Shown here in pieces: positions 23,515 through 35,631 of a stretch of 64,000 bases of DNA. The stretch spans positions 403,089,889 to 403,153,888 of the forward strand of contig NC_081408.1 of the NCBI RefSeq assembly GCF_030272615.1, written 5' to 3'. Below the pieces are notes generated by a model. That model did not search any database, was not told the DNA's origin, and saw only the letters and a list, made by a program, of their open reading frames with translations. Position numbers and translations under genes: made by a program. The first letter of the stretch is position 1; each line of letters opens with the position of its first letter. The DNA is from Cryptomeria japonica (taxonomy: Eukaryota > Streptophyta > Pinopsida > Cupressales > Cupressaceae).

Positions 23515-24896
23515 CTAAATTAGTTTTCTCTCAAAGTCAACCCTCCTTTTATGCATCTTGACTAAGAAATTCGTAGATTTGTGAAACCTAGTTTCCTCTA
23601 ACAACTTACTCAGATTGTCCACCTTCGGATTGTTTTCAAATTGCTTACAGATATCCTCGTATGCCACACACACCATGATGAAATGCCACTCAATTTCAAC
23701 AGCCCCATTATCACAAAAGATACAAGTCCTTTCTTCCCACTCTTCTTTGGGAGTTGTCCATCTACCTGTTTCACATTGAAGATGATGTGACTCAGTCCTC
23801 AACTGAACCATTAAGATTCTAGCCTTACCATTGATTTTAGCCCTTAAATACGCCTTTTCATCATGCGTCCACATGGGATTGAATTCTTTAATATAGTGTG
23901 TCTTCTTCCAACCATTATGCTTTGTCCACATGGCAGTCCTAAATTTTTCCAGCACCCAAACATTTATCTCCTCATTAGAACTAGGACAATCTTCTCAATA
24001 AATGTCCCATTTGTTCATTTGTTTGTCATTTTGCTTTCTCCAAGTCTTCTTCCTATGTTTTAGCTCCTCCATAGTAATCATTTTGGGTCATCGATGCTCA
24101 TCCATGTTTTCAACCTTTTTTAAGTAAGTTAACAAACAAATTATAGTTGAAGCCTCCATAGGGAACATACTAGCCTTAGCTAAAAGGATCTCATAGGGAA
24201 CCATTGATTTGACTTTAAAGCTACTAGTGATTAAGTGTTTTTGAATTCTTTATAATTGTCTCCACTTGTAGTTTGACATGCTACTCCCCCAAACCTCGCA
24301 ACCATAAAGGACAACCGAGATGACCAATAAACCGAAAAGTGTTTTCTTGGTCTTCCAATCCCATAGTTCTGGTTTTTTTACATGTTCTGAAGAAGGTGAG
24401 AAGCTCTCCATCCCCCTTGGCTCCTCTTTGTCCTACAAGTCTCCCAAATGAGCCTATTGTGAAAATCAATTTCTAAGTACTTGTACTCTTTAATCTTCTC
24501 CAAGGAGTTTCCTTCAAAGATAAAGTTAACTTGTTGCTTTTTCCACTTCAAGGAAAAGATCATGACTTTGGTTTTGCTAGTGCTAACTTGCATCCCAACC
24601 TCTTGGAAAAAGAGCTTCACAGCCTTCAAGTGTTCTCTCAAACCATGAGCGGATTTTGCAATCAGTATAAGATCATCTACATACAAGAGAAGCTTCACAA
24701 CATATCCTACTAACTGAATACCCTCTCCTGTAGTGTTGCTTAACCACTCTTCTAGCTTATCAATATATAAACCAAACAACGTGGGGGAGAGAGGACACCC
24801 TAGTTTGACCCCAATATCGCTACCAAAGGATTCTAAAAATCCTTCCTTAGTTTTGTTTTTTGCTTTGACTTGTTCATAAAGCTTATGGATATTGAA
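23515..24896 (-). pseudogene. LINE reverse transcriptase, C-terminal part
   Basis: Minus-strand non-LTR retrotransposon ORF2 remains. Near 24750-24830 is GCPLSPTLFGLYIDKLEEWL and near 24655-24690 is LLLYVDDLILIAKS, with the YVDD catalytic box of LINE RTs. Further downstream come VSTSKTKVMIFS (near 24550) and a region reading WDWKTKKTLFGLL in a shifted frame (24300-24370). The C-terminal domain (23515-23955) has CIFCDNGAVEIEWHFIMVC, a C-x2-C-x9-H-x4-C zinc-like knuckle common at LINE ORF2 ends. At least two frame changes are present. No poly-A tail is clear below 23515. Confidence 0.85.
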
Positions 24897-25807
24897 AATG
24901 TGTTGTTGATGAGTATGATTGGTTGTCATTGATGTCAACATAATGGTTGTCATTAGTGTCAACATAATGGTTGTCATTAGTGTCAACATGTGTTCTTGGT
25001 GTTGGTGATTCAAAAGATGTCCTCAAAATATTTGGAGTTCCGAAAGTTGTGCTTCTGCATGGATTAGTTGAGTTGTTGGTGATCCAAATATCTCTATTTA
25101 TCGGACGTAGTGTTGATCGACTATATCCCGGTTCCATTCCTGTTTTTGTTGTATTGGGCAATGCTTTTTGGATCCGAATTTAGTCTGAAATCTGAGGATG
25201 TGTAGCGGCATTGGTGTAGCTTGTGAGTCATGATTTGCATCCAGCATTTGTAATGGATGTAACGTATTGATCTGATCAATGATATGTGTTGTGATATGGT
25301 CTACTTCTCATTCCTTCCCACCACTGGAATGTTTAGTGTTGACCTAGTTTAGATCTTTGTCTTGGCCGACTTGAAAGATTATGCTTCCCAAAAGACAGTA
25401 TATATATGAGGATGATTTGATTGTGTTAAGGATGAGAAAGTGTGGCATTGTTATTGAAGATATGCGAGATTGAGAAAAAAGGACCTGGTTATTGATGGTG
25501 TGTGATGTGTTTGATTGGTATTGAGGCACCGAAAGCAGTCCAGTTTGCAGTGTATTATAGTGGTGGGTTACCTTTTTTTCTTTCTCTTTCTTCGACAGTG
25601 AACCCTCCTGCAATGAGCCACCCTTTGTAAAAATCACCTTAACCAATGTTTTATATCGAGAACTAACATTCTCCATGGTTTTTCCCTTCTTAGGTTATCC
25701 ACGTCATATTCGGTGTTCATTGTGTGATCTGTGTCGTGTATGTGCTTTCATGTTATATTTGCATTTTGATTCACACCCCCTCCCCTCTCAGTTGCTCGGA
25801 TATTCAA
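24887..25807. mobile_element. 0.9-kb insertion splitting the LINE, with 10-bp imperfect duplication
   Basis: The LINE reading frame stops at IHKLYEQ-like sequence (about 24896) and resumes at IPNEYRAAIH-like sequence (about 25808). The join is marked by GGATATTGAA (24887-24896) and GGATATTCAA (25798-25807), a 10-bp duplication with one mismatch. The insert, 24897-25797, has three copies of a 24-bp unit containing TTGTCATTAGTGTCAACATA near its left end (24920-24995). At its right end is a pyrimidine-rich stretch whose minus strand reads CTGAGAGGGGAGGGGG, then GTGTGAATCA. It has no terminal inverted repeats and no clear gene. It could be a non-autonomous or solo LTR-derived insert; I cannot name the family. 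Confidence 0.6.
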
Positions 25808-26870
25808 CAATGGATAGCCGCTCTATACTCGTTTGGGATCCCAAGCTCTTTCATTCTATTCCAAAGCTTGTCCCTGGGGATAGTGTCAAAAACCTTTTTT
25901 TTAAATCAACGAAGCAACAAAAAGCCTCCCCACCTTAAGTGTCCCAAACCTTTTCGATGAAGTGTCTAAGAGTGATGCAATGGTTAATGGTAGAGTGCCT
26001 TGGCCTAAAACTAACCTACCCTTTTGCTCTTTTGCCTTCTTTTTCAGCCCAAACTACTAATTCTATGTTCCACCAAGCAACCAAATAGCTTTCCAAGAAG
26101 AGGGTTGACCATGATAGTGCAGTAATTGGAAGGGTTATTAATGCCTCTCCCTTTAAAAAGATGAATAACAACATTGGTTGTCCATTCCAATGGAAATTTG
26201 CATTGAGTAATGCTGTTAAAAATTATTTTGGTGTGGAGCCAAAGTCTCAACATCACATTTTAAAAATTCGGCCTGCAACATCAATGTCTTGAGCTTTACC
26301 ACTTGCTAAATTTTTTATACCATGTTTGATATCTTCCACTGAAAATAACTCAATTGTAGTGTCAACTATGGGAGGTTGGCTTTTCTCGTGTCCACTCATA
26401 TAGACTCTCCACATACTATAACCAATGAGTATTTGTGGTGTTATTTTCTATTTGTTTTCTCTTTTGCTAGTTCACGCCAAAAACCTTTGGGGTTGTGCTT
26501 CCCCAAGAATATTAATTCTTTTCTTCTTGCTGCCACAACTTTCTTTATAGTTTTTATTAAAAATTTTATACTTTATCCTTCTTTTTGTGTCTGTATCATT
26601 TTCTTTGCATGATCTTTTAGTGAGTTTGCACTCTTCGTCATACCAGGGATTAGTTGTGAAAGTGTTTGAAACTCTCTTCATGGACCAAGATCTCTTATAC
26701 ACTTTTAAAGCCTTGAGGATTAAGGGTAATAACCTACTGCTGCAAATGTGGACATTTTTTTCCTTGTCTTCATTACTTTCCCCATTTTTTTTTGTCAACT
26801 GAAACTGCTGCTAAAGGGCAACAACAAAGAGCTCTTGATTTTTCTGAATCATAAGAATTCTACCATTTTT
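25808..26870 (-). pseudogene. LINE ORF2, N-terminal RT and linker part
   Basis: Continuation of the LINE upstream of the insertion (minus strand). At 25808-25900 the frame reads FDTIPRDKLWNRMKELGIP, the classical RT segment with the first catalytic Asp; a stop and a frame change lie just before it. At 26044-26256 is FPLEWTTNVVIHLFKG, then INNPSNYCTI, the RT start ('GD..NPSNYR.I'). At 26472-26798 the sequence is basic and contains TTNPWYDEECKLTKRSCKEN, as in the endonuclease-RT linker. The endonuclease itself is hardly recognisable above 26800. Many lesions make it inactive. Confidence 0.78.
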
Positions 26871-27124
26871 CTGGACTTTCTTGTGTACATGTGATTGGTG
26901 GGATATAATTGTTAGTTAACTACTAGCTAACAAGTGGCGGTTTGGAGGTGTCAATGTCGTGTTTCACATTAAGTATTATTTCTTCCTTGTATCTCCAAAA
27001 GAATCTACGACTGTTAGCAAGAGAATTCAAATATGTAATCACCTTGATTTATTTTATTATTTTACTAGTTCTCCTTGCCACATCCAAATCATATGAGCAT
27101 AGGACTGACCTGCTAACTCCACCA

Positions 27125-27128
27125 AATA

Positions 27129-27222
<94 letters not shown>
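27125..27222. repeat. (TA)n microsatellite, about 49 repeats
   Basis: Almost pure TA dinucleotide with one CA interruption near 27147. Long tyrosine-isoleucine reading frames on both strands are products of the repeat. Confidence 0.98.
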
Positions 27223-27223
<1 letters not shown>

Positions 27224-28830
27224 CTAACAACAATTTGCCATTCACAGATATAAACAATATAACTAAACGCATCATCAAAGAAACTAGAAACAACAAAAAC
27301 AAGAACATGGAAGCAAATAAGATTGACGATATTATCCCAATAATATGTGGAGAATACCTGGAACAATATGCAAATTGCTTTTGCTAGTCGTCTACTCTTT
27401 TAGATCTCTTACAATGTTGCCACCACTAAAATGTTGAAAACTGGATGAAATTAGGTTTGAGCACAACAAAATGACTATTTTGAACATATGTCATGGTTAT
27501 TTGAAATGGTTGCATTAATGATTTAAGGCATGCTTGTTTCAATTGGAGAAATAAATATTTATCCTATTCTTTCAATTGTGTTTTAAATTTTATTTAACAG
27601 ATTTCAAAATTTCCATAAAATGCAGACTTGATCGGTTTGGTCGATTGCTTGTATGTTGTTGATTAATATGGGTTCTGACAAATGCATTAGAAATATGCTC
27701 CAGCTTGTCAAAATGTACTCATATATTTATATTTTGGACAAATATATGCATATCTGACATGCTCCACTATGGGGCCTAGTATCCTCCACTTGTATCCCCA
27801 CTTTACGACCCCACTCCACTACTGACTCCTCTCCCCTTTTGAGCACACTTTTTTTTTAAAGTTTGGAGGAAAAGAAAAAAGAAGCAGCAAACTCAAATTC
27901 ATCCCTCTATTACTTTGTGTTGCGAATTTGATGGGTGATTTTGCAAGCCTATCACCACATTTCCCTCTAGACTATTACATATTCTATTACACTTTTTTTT
28001 CCAATAAAAGCTTAAATTTTCTTTCTTCAGTCAATCCATAGTTGCATGTTGCATGTTAAAGTTAAAAGCTTTCACCATATGTGTATTGTTTTATTTGGTT
28101 ATTTCATCTAAATATATGTAGATAGATATATGTACATGCATACTTTTTTTTTGTCTTTAATTTTTAAAAATATATACAAACACTATTATGTTACCATGTT
28201 TTATAGTTTTTTATTAACAAAATGCAGAAAAAAGTTCAAAATTTATATATTTTTTTCATTTAAAAAATCTAAAGAGATGGGAATGATGACTCCTCCCATG
28301 GCAATCATTCCCCTTTTAAGAGTCAGTACACTCCCATGAGGGGGCCAAACCTGCATTACGAAGTGATGTTGGGTGAGGGCTTTCCCCCTCCCCATCATGG
28401 GTAAAGGAGGAGGTCGTGCCCCCCTTCACATCTAAATATACCCTCACTGTGAGAATAGTTTTCAGAAGCGAAAACAAAAATTCAGACTTACTGAAAATAT
28501 GAGGATTTTTCTCAGAACATGCCATTTTTGTTGCATATTTTTCACAGACCAAACCAAACCACTTTTTTATTAAATGAGATAAGCACAAATTTGAGAAAAG
28601 ATACCCATGTTGTTATACCCATATTTTTCACAGACCAAACCAAACCATTTGCTCAACTAGATGTTAAGTGTATGCAAAACTTTCTTTCAATGTCATTGTT
28701 TTGGCACATTTCAGACCATAGTTCATGTATTCCTTCAATGCTTCGCATGTATAGCAATTTCCTCCTGTTTGAATTTACGACTTCCTTCAATGCTTTTGAA
28801 TTTTTTTTCACCCTTCCTGCCTTTCTTCAA
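27223..28830. other. AT-rich spacer with small local duplications
   Basis: No coding evidence. The word TTTTTCACAGACCAAACCAA occurs twice, near 28536 and 28623 (about 87 bp apart). A GC-richer island lies at 28281-28440. The reading frame spanning 28519-28956 crosses these repeats and lacks any protein-like pattern. Confidence 0.4.
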
Positions 28831-28906
28831 ATGCTCAAAACTCATAATCAATGGTTTACCTTTTTCAAATGCTCAAGACTCATAACCAATGGTTTGCCTT
28901 TTTCAG
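28831..28906 (+). repeat. 38-bp direct duplication
   Basis: ATGCTCAAAACTCATAATCA at 28831 and ATGCTCAAGACTCATAACCA at 28869 start two copies of a 38-bp unit ending in GGTTTxCCTTTTTCA, with three or four differences. Confidence 0.9.
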
Positions 28907-29870
28907 GTTTCCTCAAGATAGTTAATAACATGTTGACGAGCGCCATACTCTGGTGATACATTTAGCTAACAATTCCATGCATATATATATATCCCTATTC
29001 ATTTTCATTTCACCCATATTTGAACTAATTCATAGATATTCATTCCCCACCTTGAAATCAGCATATTTTATACCTTCCAAGTTCATTTCTAAGGAGGCAA
29101 GATTGACCTAAGTCGATCCTAAGCAGCTTGTAAATGATCCAATTTCAAATTTAAAATTTCTTGGCCTATTACGCTAGTCATTATGAGCTGACTTAGTGCA
29201 TGTTACATGTGACATGTGTTCGAGTATTTAAAAACATTCATTGTATATCTAAAATATGGAGGAGAATAATTACAACACATTTCAATTCTAAGGGACAACA
29301 AAGCAACTGAATCGGCATCATCATGTAACCATTTGCATTTTTGTGAATGTTGCTTTGGATCTTTACCATCGCCATTACTTTATTCCAATGGATTTGTCAT
29401 GGGAGAAATTGTTCACCTATAGAGTCAATAAACTCCTCAACAATGTCTCTAGACACCACCATGGCAGATTCAGTTATCTAGAAGGCAAAGGCAAATAGGT
29501 CCTCATGCACAATTTCTACCAAATCAATCTTGTGTCTCAAATCATTCTCATGCACAAAGGTCAATCCCATGGGATTGATCCAGCCAAATTTTGGGAGCAA
29601 TTCAATTCATATTTTGACATTTTACTTCCAACACATAAGAAGTTGGGATTTTGAGCTGTAGGTTAGAAAGTTATGATCAAAACAATAAACAACTATCTAT
29701 CAGCCACCAAACTTAGCTATGTGTTTTCGTTTCTATTATTTCCAGATTTCAAATTTTTGTTACATGATTTGTTACAACTCTAAATTAGATTTACTGTTTA
29801 TTATTTTCACTAAACCTACTTTTCATGAAGGAATCCACTTATTTCTTTATAATATAAAAGAAGAAAACTT
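28907..29870. other. Spacer; weak open segment on the minus strand near 29417-29580
   Basis: Mostly AT-rich with no gene. On the minus strand about 29410-29590 stays in one frame apart from a single TAG and reads protein-like (for example GLTFVHENDLRHKIDLVEI). The TAG sits in CCTTTGCCTTCTAG, which could be a splice acceptor. I do not recognise the protein; it may be an old pseudogene piece. Confidence 0.25.
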
Positions 29871-30290
29871 TAGGACAGGAATTGTGCAGAAATAAGTGAC
29901 CTTTCTCTCTTGAATAAACAAAACATTATAGACCTAAGTGCTAAAGAAATGAAAAGCATCTTGAAGGAATCAAGAAAGTACCATGGTAAGCAAAATTTAT
30001 TTATTAGAAAAAACATTCTTTGGAAACATTATAAACTGCTCTGCTAACTTGATCTAAACCATTTGATTCATGGGGATGTTTAGGATAGAAACTGTGCAGA
30101 AATAAGTGACCTTTTTCTCTTGGATAAACAAAACATTATAGCCCCAAGTACTAAAGCAATGAAAGACATCTTGAAGGAATCAAGAAAGTACCATGGTAAG
30201 AAAAATTTATTTATTAGAAAAAACATTCTGTGGAAACATAATAACCTGCTCGGCTAACTTGATCTAAACCATTTGATTCATGGGGATGTG
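29871..30290 (+). repeat. 210-bp tandem duplication
   Basis: 29871-30080 is repeated at 30081-30290. Both contain GTGCAGAAATAAGTGACC, CTTGAAGGAATCAAGAAAGT and GATTCATGGGGATGT in the same order and spacing, with scattered substitutions. No gene is visible in either copy. 30291-30654 to the right is spacer with a GC-rich patch near 30300-30420. Confidence 0.95.
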
Positions 30291-30654
30291 TAGCCATTGT
30301 TGTAGCCCCCATCCCCATATCATATCTAAGATTTTGGGGATGCTTCTGGACATCCTATATTCGGATTCCCATGTTCCCCGCTCCTTTTCCTTGTACCTAA
30401 AATTGGGACCCTGTGGAAGATGAAATTATGTTTCAATGGGTCGAAAGTTCAGAGATCAGACAAATATGAAATGACAGAATATGTGTTCATATGGATAAAC
30501 CCCATTTATATACACATTTAAAAGTGGTTCTTAAAACTAGGTAGCATGAAGTCCCAAACTACTACACTTATGGTAATACTAGGTAACTTAAAGTCAGTAG
30601 ATATGAAATTTCCCTATTTCTATTTTGTCAAGTTGGTAAATCATATAAATTTTT

Positions 30655-30902
30655 AAGTTTGTTGGCCAACATTTAAGAAAAAGAATTTGCAGATGATTCC
30701 AGAATGGAATTTTCTCATGCATACTTCCTGTGCCAAACAAATTGCTTTCAGACAATGAATCTCGTGTAGTTAAATTTGAAAGTCTGTTGGCCAGCATTTA
30801 AGAAATATAATTTGTAGACGATTCCACACTAAATAAATTTTCCTTATGCATATTTCCTGTGCCAAAAAAATCGCTGTCAGATGATGAATATCATGTAGTA
30901 AA
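30655..30902 (+). repeat. 124-bp tandem duplication
   Basis: GTTGGCCAACATTTAAGAAA at 30661 matches GTTGGCCAGCATTTAAGAAA at 30785; the similarity runs on through CCTGTGCCAAA and ATGAAT..CATGTAGT. The unit is 124 bp and the copies have clearly diverged. Confidence 0.9.
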
Positions 30903-30953
30903 AAACTGAGGAACATTTCAAAAAAAATCATGGTATTTTCAAATAAGTTAAAC

Positions 30954-31039
30954 CTTCCATCTGCCCTTCTTGTTCCTTGCAAAGTAATACAGATCCTCCT
31001 TGGACCACCATAGTTTCGGTGCTCGTTCAACCATATCCC
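30954..31039 (-). other. Exon-like segment, unknown protein
   Basis: An 86-bp minus-strand segment bounded by TATGTGTTCAG (acceptor-like) and AAG followed by GTTTAAC (donor-like, or a stop one codon later). One frame reads DMVERAPKLWWSKEDLYYF followed by ARNKKGRWK, a composition that looks like real protein and contrasts with the AT-rich surroundings. If unspliced it ends at TAA two codons on. I do not recognise the protein, and no neighbouring exon is certain. It could be one exon of a gene with very long introns or an isolated pseudogene piece. Confidence 0.35.
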
Positions 31040-31049
31040 CTGAACACAT

Positions 31050-33396
31050 ATCAATTATAATTAATGATATAGCATGTATGATTGCCCAACAGTTAAAACC
31101 TCAATTCTGCAAGTTGCATTCATCAATTCATTCATCTTATGATCTACAATATACCGATAAGCAAAAAAGGTGATCATATCCATCAAAACCCAAAATAATA
31201 ATAAACAAAAAAACATAAGAAAATATAAGACCAAAGAGAAAATACAATGTCACATATCCAGAAAAGGCATAAAAGCTCTAGAGAATAAGTCTCAGATTTT
31301 AAATCTATTCAATCCTAAATTTGAAATTTCCCTTCTATAATATATCTAGAACTTGTTGCTTTCATATCTGTAGCACATACTGTTTGTTTAATCCTTTCTC
31401 ATATGACATTATCTTCTGTATGTAAAGAGGCCAGAATGGCATGACCTAATCAAATGTAGCATGTAATTCATGAGAATCATGGTATCACTCCATTTACATG
31501 GCATCACAAAAGCGTAAACGGAATTCAATTGCTTGGTTTTAAAACAGAAAAACCTTAAGAAATTAAACTGTGATGATCAAATATAAAACATAGAGATAAA
31601 AATTAAACATATTACATAAAATAATATCAAATGTTAAGAAAACCAATAGGATTTTAAAAAATATTTAACTTTACCTGAGAGAGTCGGCATAAAAAAAACA
31701 AAGAACTGTTCTTAAAATAGCAGACCATGTTGTCATGGAGCAGGGCCTATTACTATAGGGATAGTCTAATGTTTTTAACCTAGACCCTCATTGAGTTGTA
31801 AAAGTAACAGAAAAAAATACTCATTGCTGTATAAAATTTTAATTCTAAAATAGATCTATAAAAAGTGAAGCATTTTTTAAAATGCCTTAAAACCATAGTT
31901 CCATAGGGATGTGTTCATCCTGAGAGAACCATGTCTTGGAAACTGGGCTATATGGAGGATGCAGATGAAAAATTCGTTTCACGGCCCTTGTGACCAATGA
32001 GGTGGGACATTTCTGAGATGACCTACAGAAGTAGGGTATGTCTGCAGGATGCCCCCTTGATGGGGATCTTGGGGAGATGCCTTGACATCTCCAAGATGAC
32101 CTAGTCACATCAAGAAGTCCCTCAATTGTCTCAGGGAGGCTGGAAAGTCCCCACAGCGTGGGCAGCAATAATGTACATTTTTTAAATTTAAAAGACAAAA
32201 CGAAGTTTCTCTTTGGCATGATAACGATTTTGATTTGTGTAAAAGCTTTGAATAGACAAAAAATGTGATGGCGTGTATAAATGATTGACCTTGGATGAAA
32301 GAAGAAATGTTTACACAGTATTGGAGGCAAAATAGACTAGTCAAATTTAAAACAGCTGTTATAGTTTCTGTTTATCAATAGGCAGATTCATACTCTCTTA
32401 GCTATTACTGTTTCAGTTACTGCTAGTACTGACTACTGTAAGGAGTTTCTAAAAACAAAAAAGAATACAGATTAAAATGATTCAAGAATGAAGATATTAC
32501 TATCTTCAACTATGCGGCCTTTACCATTTAGACAAGGTAGATTCCCTAACTTCACCATTAGTTCTCTGAAGAATTGAGATTCGGTCAGAAATAGTGAGGA
32601 TCAGGTGTCCAAGAAAACATGGTGATAAAAGTATGAAAGATGGCACGCACTATGAAGGTCCATGTGGTCTTGAATGGCTTAATTTCATCTCGGTGGAGGC
32701 TCTGCCCCTCAAACCCACCCTATACTGCAATATTGAAATTCCAGGGGTATTGCCCCCAAAACCCATCCTTGCTTATATTTGTGCCAGTGCCTGTCATCCC
32801 CAAGTTTGGGTCCATCATCCCCCCATCCCACATCCTTGAAACTTCATGAAAAAATGATTATATACAAAAATCATTCTGCTCGTGCTTAGTTTTTCTCTCT
32901 GTGTAAAAATGAGCAACTAAAGGATAGATATATATAAAAAAAACATATCACTTTATGAAAAACTTGGGAAATGGCAAGTCAAATGTAATGCTCCACTAAG
33001 ACAAGAAATTTATCATTTCTTGTAATGCAAATTCACAAAGGCAGGCTTCTTGTAATACTATTTTATCTACTTCATTATCTTCCCTTGGCATTTTCTAGAC
33101 CAAAAGCTTCTAACTTTAAAGTATGATGCATCTCACTACATATGGAATTACCTAAAAAGTATGGCATGCTCTCAACAGTGTTACTAGATCCACTCACAGG
33201 TCCTTTACTGGAGCATGGCCACATTCAATTCTACGTTGATCTAGAGTAATTTTTTTTGCTCCAAAAAAGTTTCCCACATGCAAAAACATCTCTAGAGGAA
33301 ATACAAAAATTGCGGGAATCGTTTCTCACAGCATTGAAAGAATTATTTGTAAATGATTTTATAAATCAAAATTTTAGCAAATTTCTTGTAAGAAAC
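31050..33396. other. AT-rich spacer with GC-richer islands
   Basis: No gene supported. GC-richer patches at 31960-32160 and 32690-32840 have CCCC/GGGG-rich words (such as CATCCCCAAGT and GATGGGGATCTTGGGGAGAT), possibly small degraded DNA elements. Confidence 0.4.
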
Positions 33397-35104
33397 TATA
33401 ATGTCCCTTCTTTTCCGTGTTCTCTTGTAGTGTAGCTGGTGTTGACTATTAGGGTTTGTGTCATCCAGTTTAGAGCAGTATTTCATTGTCACCAATGAGC
33501 CCAAAGGATTTATTGGAGTTGTTTGACATTTTGTAGAGGGATTTCGGACAATATGTTTGTACTTAATATTTATAGTAAGTGTTAGTCAGGATACCAACTT
33601 GGTCAGATGGCAGATTTACTATTTCTGGATAGTCCGTGATTGCTTAAATTGATGATATCTTGTCAACATAAGGTGTTTTAAGATGTTATTTTCAACAACG
33701 TTAAAATATTTGAGTTAAATTAACTATTTAAGTTTACGTTATCTAATTTAATAAAGTGATTTCATTTTGGTGCATAGGGAGTTATAAGGTTTTAAATTAT
33801 TAAATAGTGTTTTTTGGAAGTGGCACCAACTTAGAGAGACATAAGATGAATTTACAATCAAATTAAAACGTTGTACAACCCTAATTAGAGCGTTGATGTC
33901 ATCTTCCGACCTTAAATACCTCTTGTTTTATATTCGAAGCAGCTATGTATTAAATCTGCCATTTATCCTTATTATAAAAAGTAAAAAAAAAATATTTACC
34001 TATGTATATTGTTGGTGAAATGTTAATCCTAATCTCTTTGACGAATAGCTTAACAAAATAATCAACGGGTGTTTTGACCCAAGGGACATAACCCTTTTGG
34101 GAAATGCGGTTAAGAAGATAGACGCCTCTCTTTACAGACACGTCTCCTCACAACAAAGAGACACAGCGTATGAGGAGATTAAGAAGGGCCATCGGGTGCC
34201 AAGAAGGGGATACGGAGAAAAAAAGGAGAATTCGCACAGGGTCAGAAAACACGTTGGCAGCAAAACAATACTCCAGCACATCGGTCACGATAACATCTTT
34301 CTGAATGTTTATTAGATTCATATCTGCATACTGTTATGATTCACAAACACAGCATTACAATCATAAGGAATAAATTTTAATAACTTCAGTAATCTACAGA
34401 TAATTGGCCCTAACAACATAAGCAGATTAATATAGTGGATTTACAATTTAACAATAATTTACACAGGCAAATCAAATAAATACAAGATGTATGTGGTAAT
34501 ACGAAAGACTATGAATGAATCATGAATGCTCAATCATTAGGAACATACTGATAAAATATTTAAGTATTTAAATCAGAATTGCAGTGCTTACTTGTGAGGG
34601 AGGGAATGGTGGTGTAATGGAGAGGTTAGGAGAGACTCGTAAGTTGGCTGTCCTAGAACAACCCCAGAGGCGTCTAGGCCCTTGAGAGCACTTACCTTGA
34701 GGAGTCTAGCAACCTGGTTACAGCCTCATCCCAAACTCACAAGGCAAGTAAGCCATGAAGAAGGTTGATATATGAGGAGATCAGTTAGAGTCACCAAGTG
34801 GAGCAAGAAGGTTGGAGGAAACAACCTCTCTTGGGGATGGGTAGAGAGACTTTAAAGCAGTCCTCATAGTAACCTCCTTCCAAACATCATGTTTATATAA
34901 ATTGGAACTTACATCATAATGTTAAACTTGCATGTTTATTAATCAGAGGAATGTATCTATTTGCATATGGTTTTATTGTTATATGCAGGAAACTATATTT
35001 AATCATATGTTTCTAAGTTGACAAGGTATAATCTCAGAATCATCTCTAACCCTAACTTTGTAATTTTCTGGTTCATAGGACAGAATTTAGTAGGGGACAT
35101 TACA
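33397..35104 (+). repeat. Probable solo LTR (about 1.7 kb)
   Basis: It starts TATAATGTCCC and ends GGGGACATTACA. These ends are mutually inverted (TGTAATGTCCCC / GGGGACATTACA after one or two changes), which is typical of plant Ty3/gypsy LTRs; the chromovirus LTR above ends in the very similar GGGGCATTACA. No internal region or second copy is adjacent, and no clean target duplication is visible (AAAC before, GTTG after), so this is an old solo LTR or a fragment. No coding sequence inside. Confidence 0.5.
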
Positions 35105-35631
35105 GTTGAGCTTGGAGATTTTTAAAAAGGTTTTTGGAGCTCATTTGCAGTATGTTGGAAATTATTATTTTTTGATATTTCTCTCTGAAGAGAAGAAAAC
35201 CCTATGTAGTTTCTGGAGATTGGACTCAGTCCATCTCAGCCTTCCTGAGGACAAAATCCCTCTTGGAGAAGACCTCGTGGTGAAAGATCTACCCTGGCTG
35301 GTATATGTTGGAGATATCTTACAGGTATTTCACAGTGCCTTCATAGTTGGAGCTTGACAAATTGTGAGGTCTCTTTCAAGGACAATTTGCAGGGCTTTGG
35401 GATTATTGAAATTTTTTTAGTGTTGTGTGTACTTATTTCTCCTTTGGTGGACACTGCTTTAAAGAGGAAAATAAAATATTATTTCAAGTTTGAATCGACA
35501 AAGGAAATTTGTGAATAAGATATGACGCCTTACTAAATCTAGCAGGCATATAAAGATAGAACGTGGGTTGAGGCATAAATTTGTTGATGTCTTAGGATGT
35601 GTATCTTTCTGCAATTCACTCACATATAAGA
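35105..35631. other. Spacer
   Basis: No feature that I can support beyond weak AT-rich sequence. Confidence 0.4.

Noticed and set aside
27049-27366. Tyr-Ile repeat proteins on both strands
   Set aside because: Translation of the (TA)n microsatellite.
31887-32344. 147-codon minus-strand frame
   Set aside because: It runs across a GC-richer patch without domain pattern, and the overlapping second frame is equally open.
34097-34315. 72-codon basic frame in plus orientation
   Set aside because: It lies inside the probable solo LTR and shows no similarity to any protein I know.
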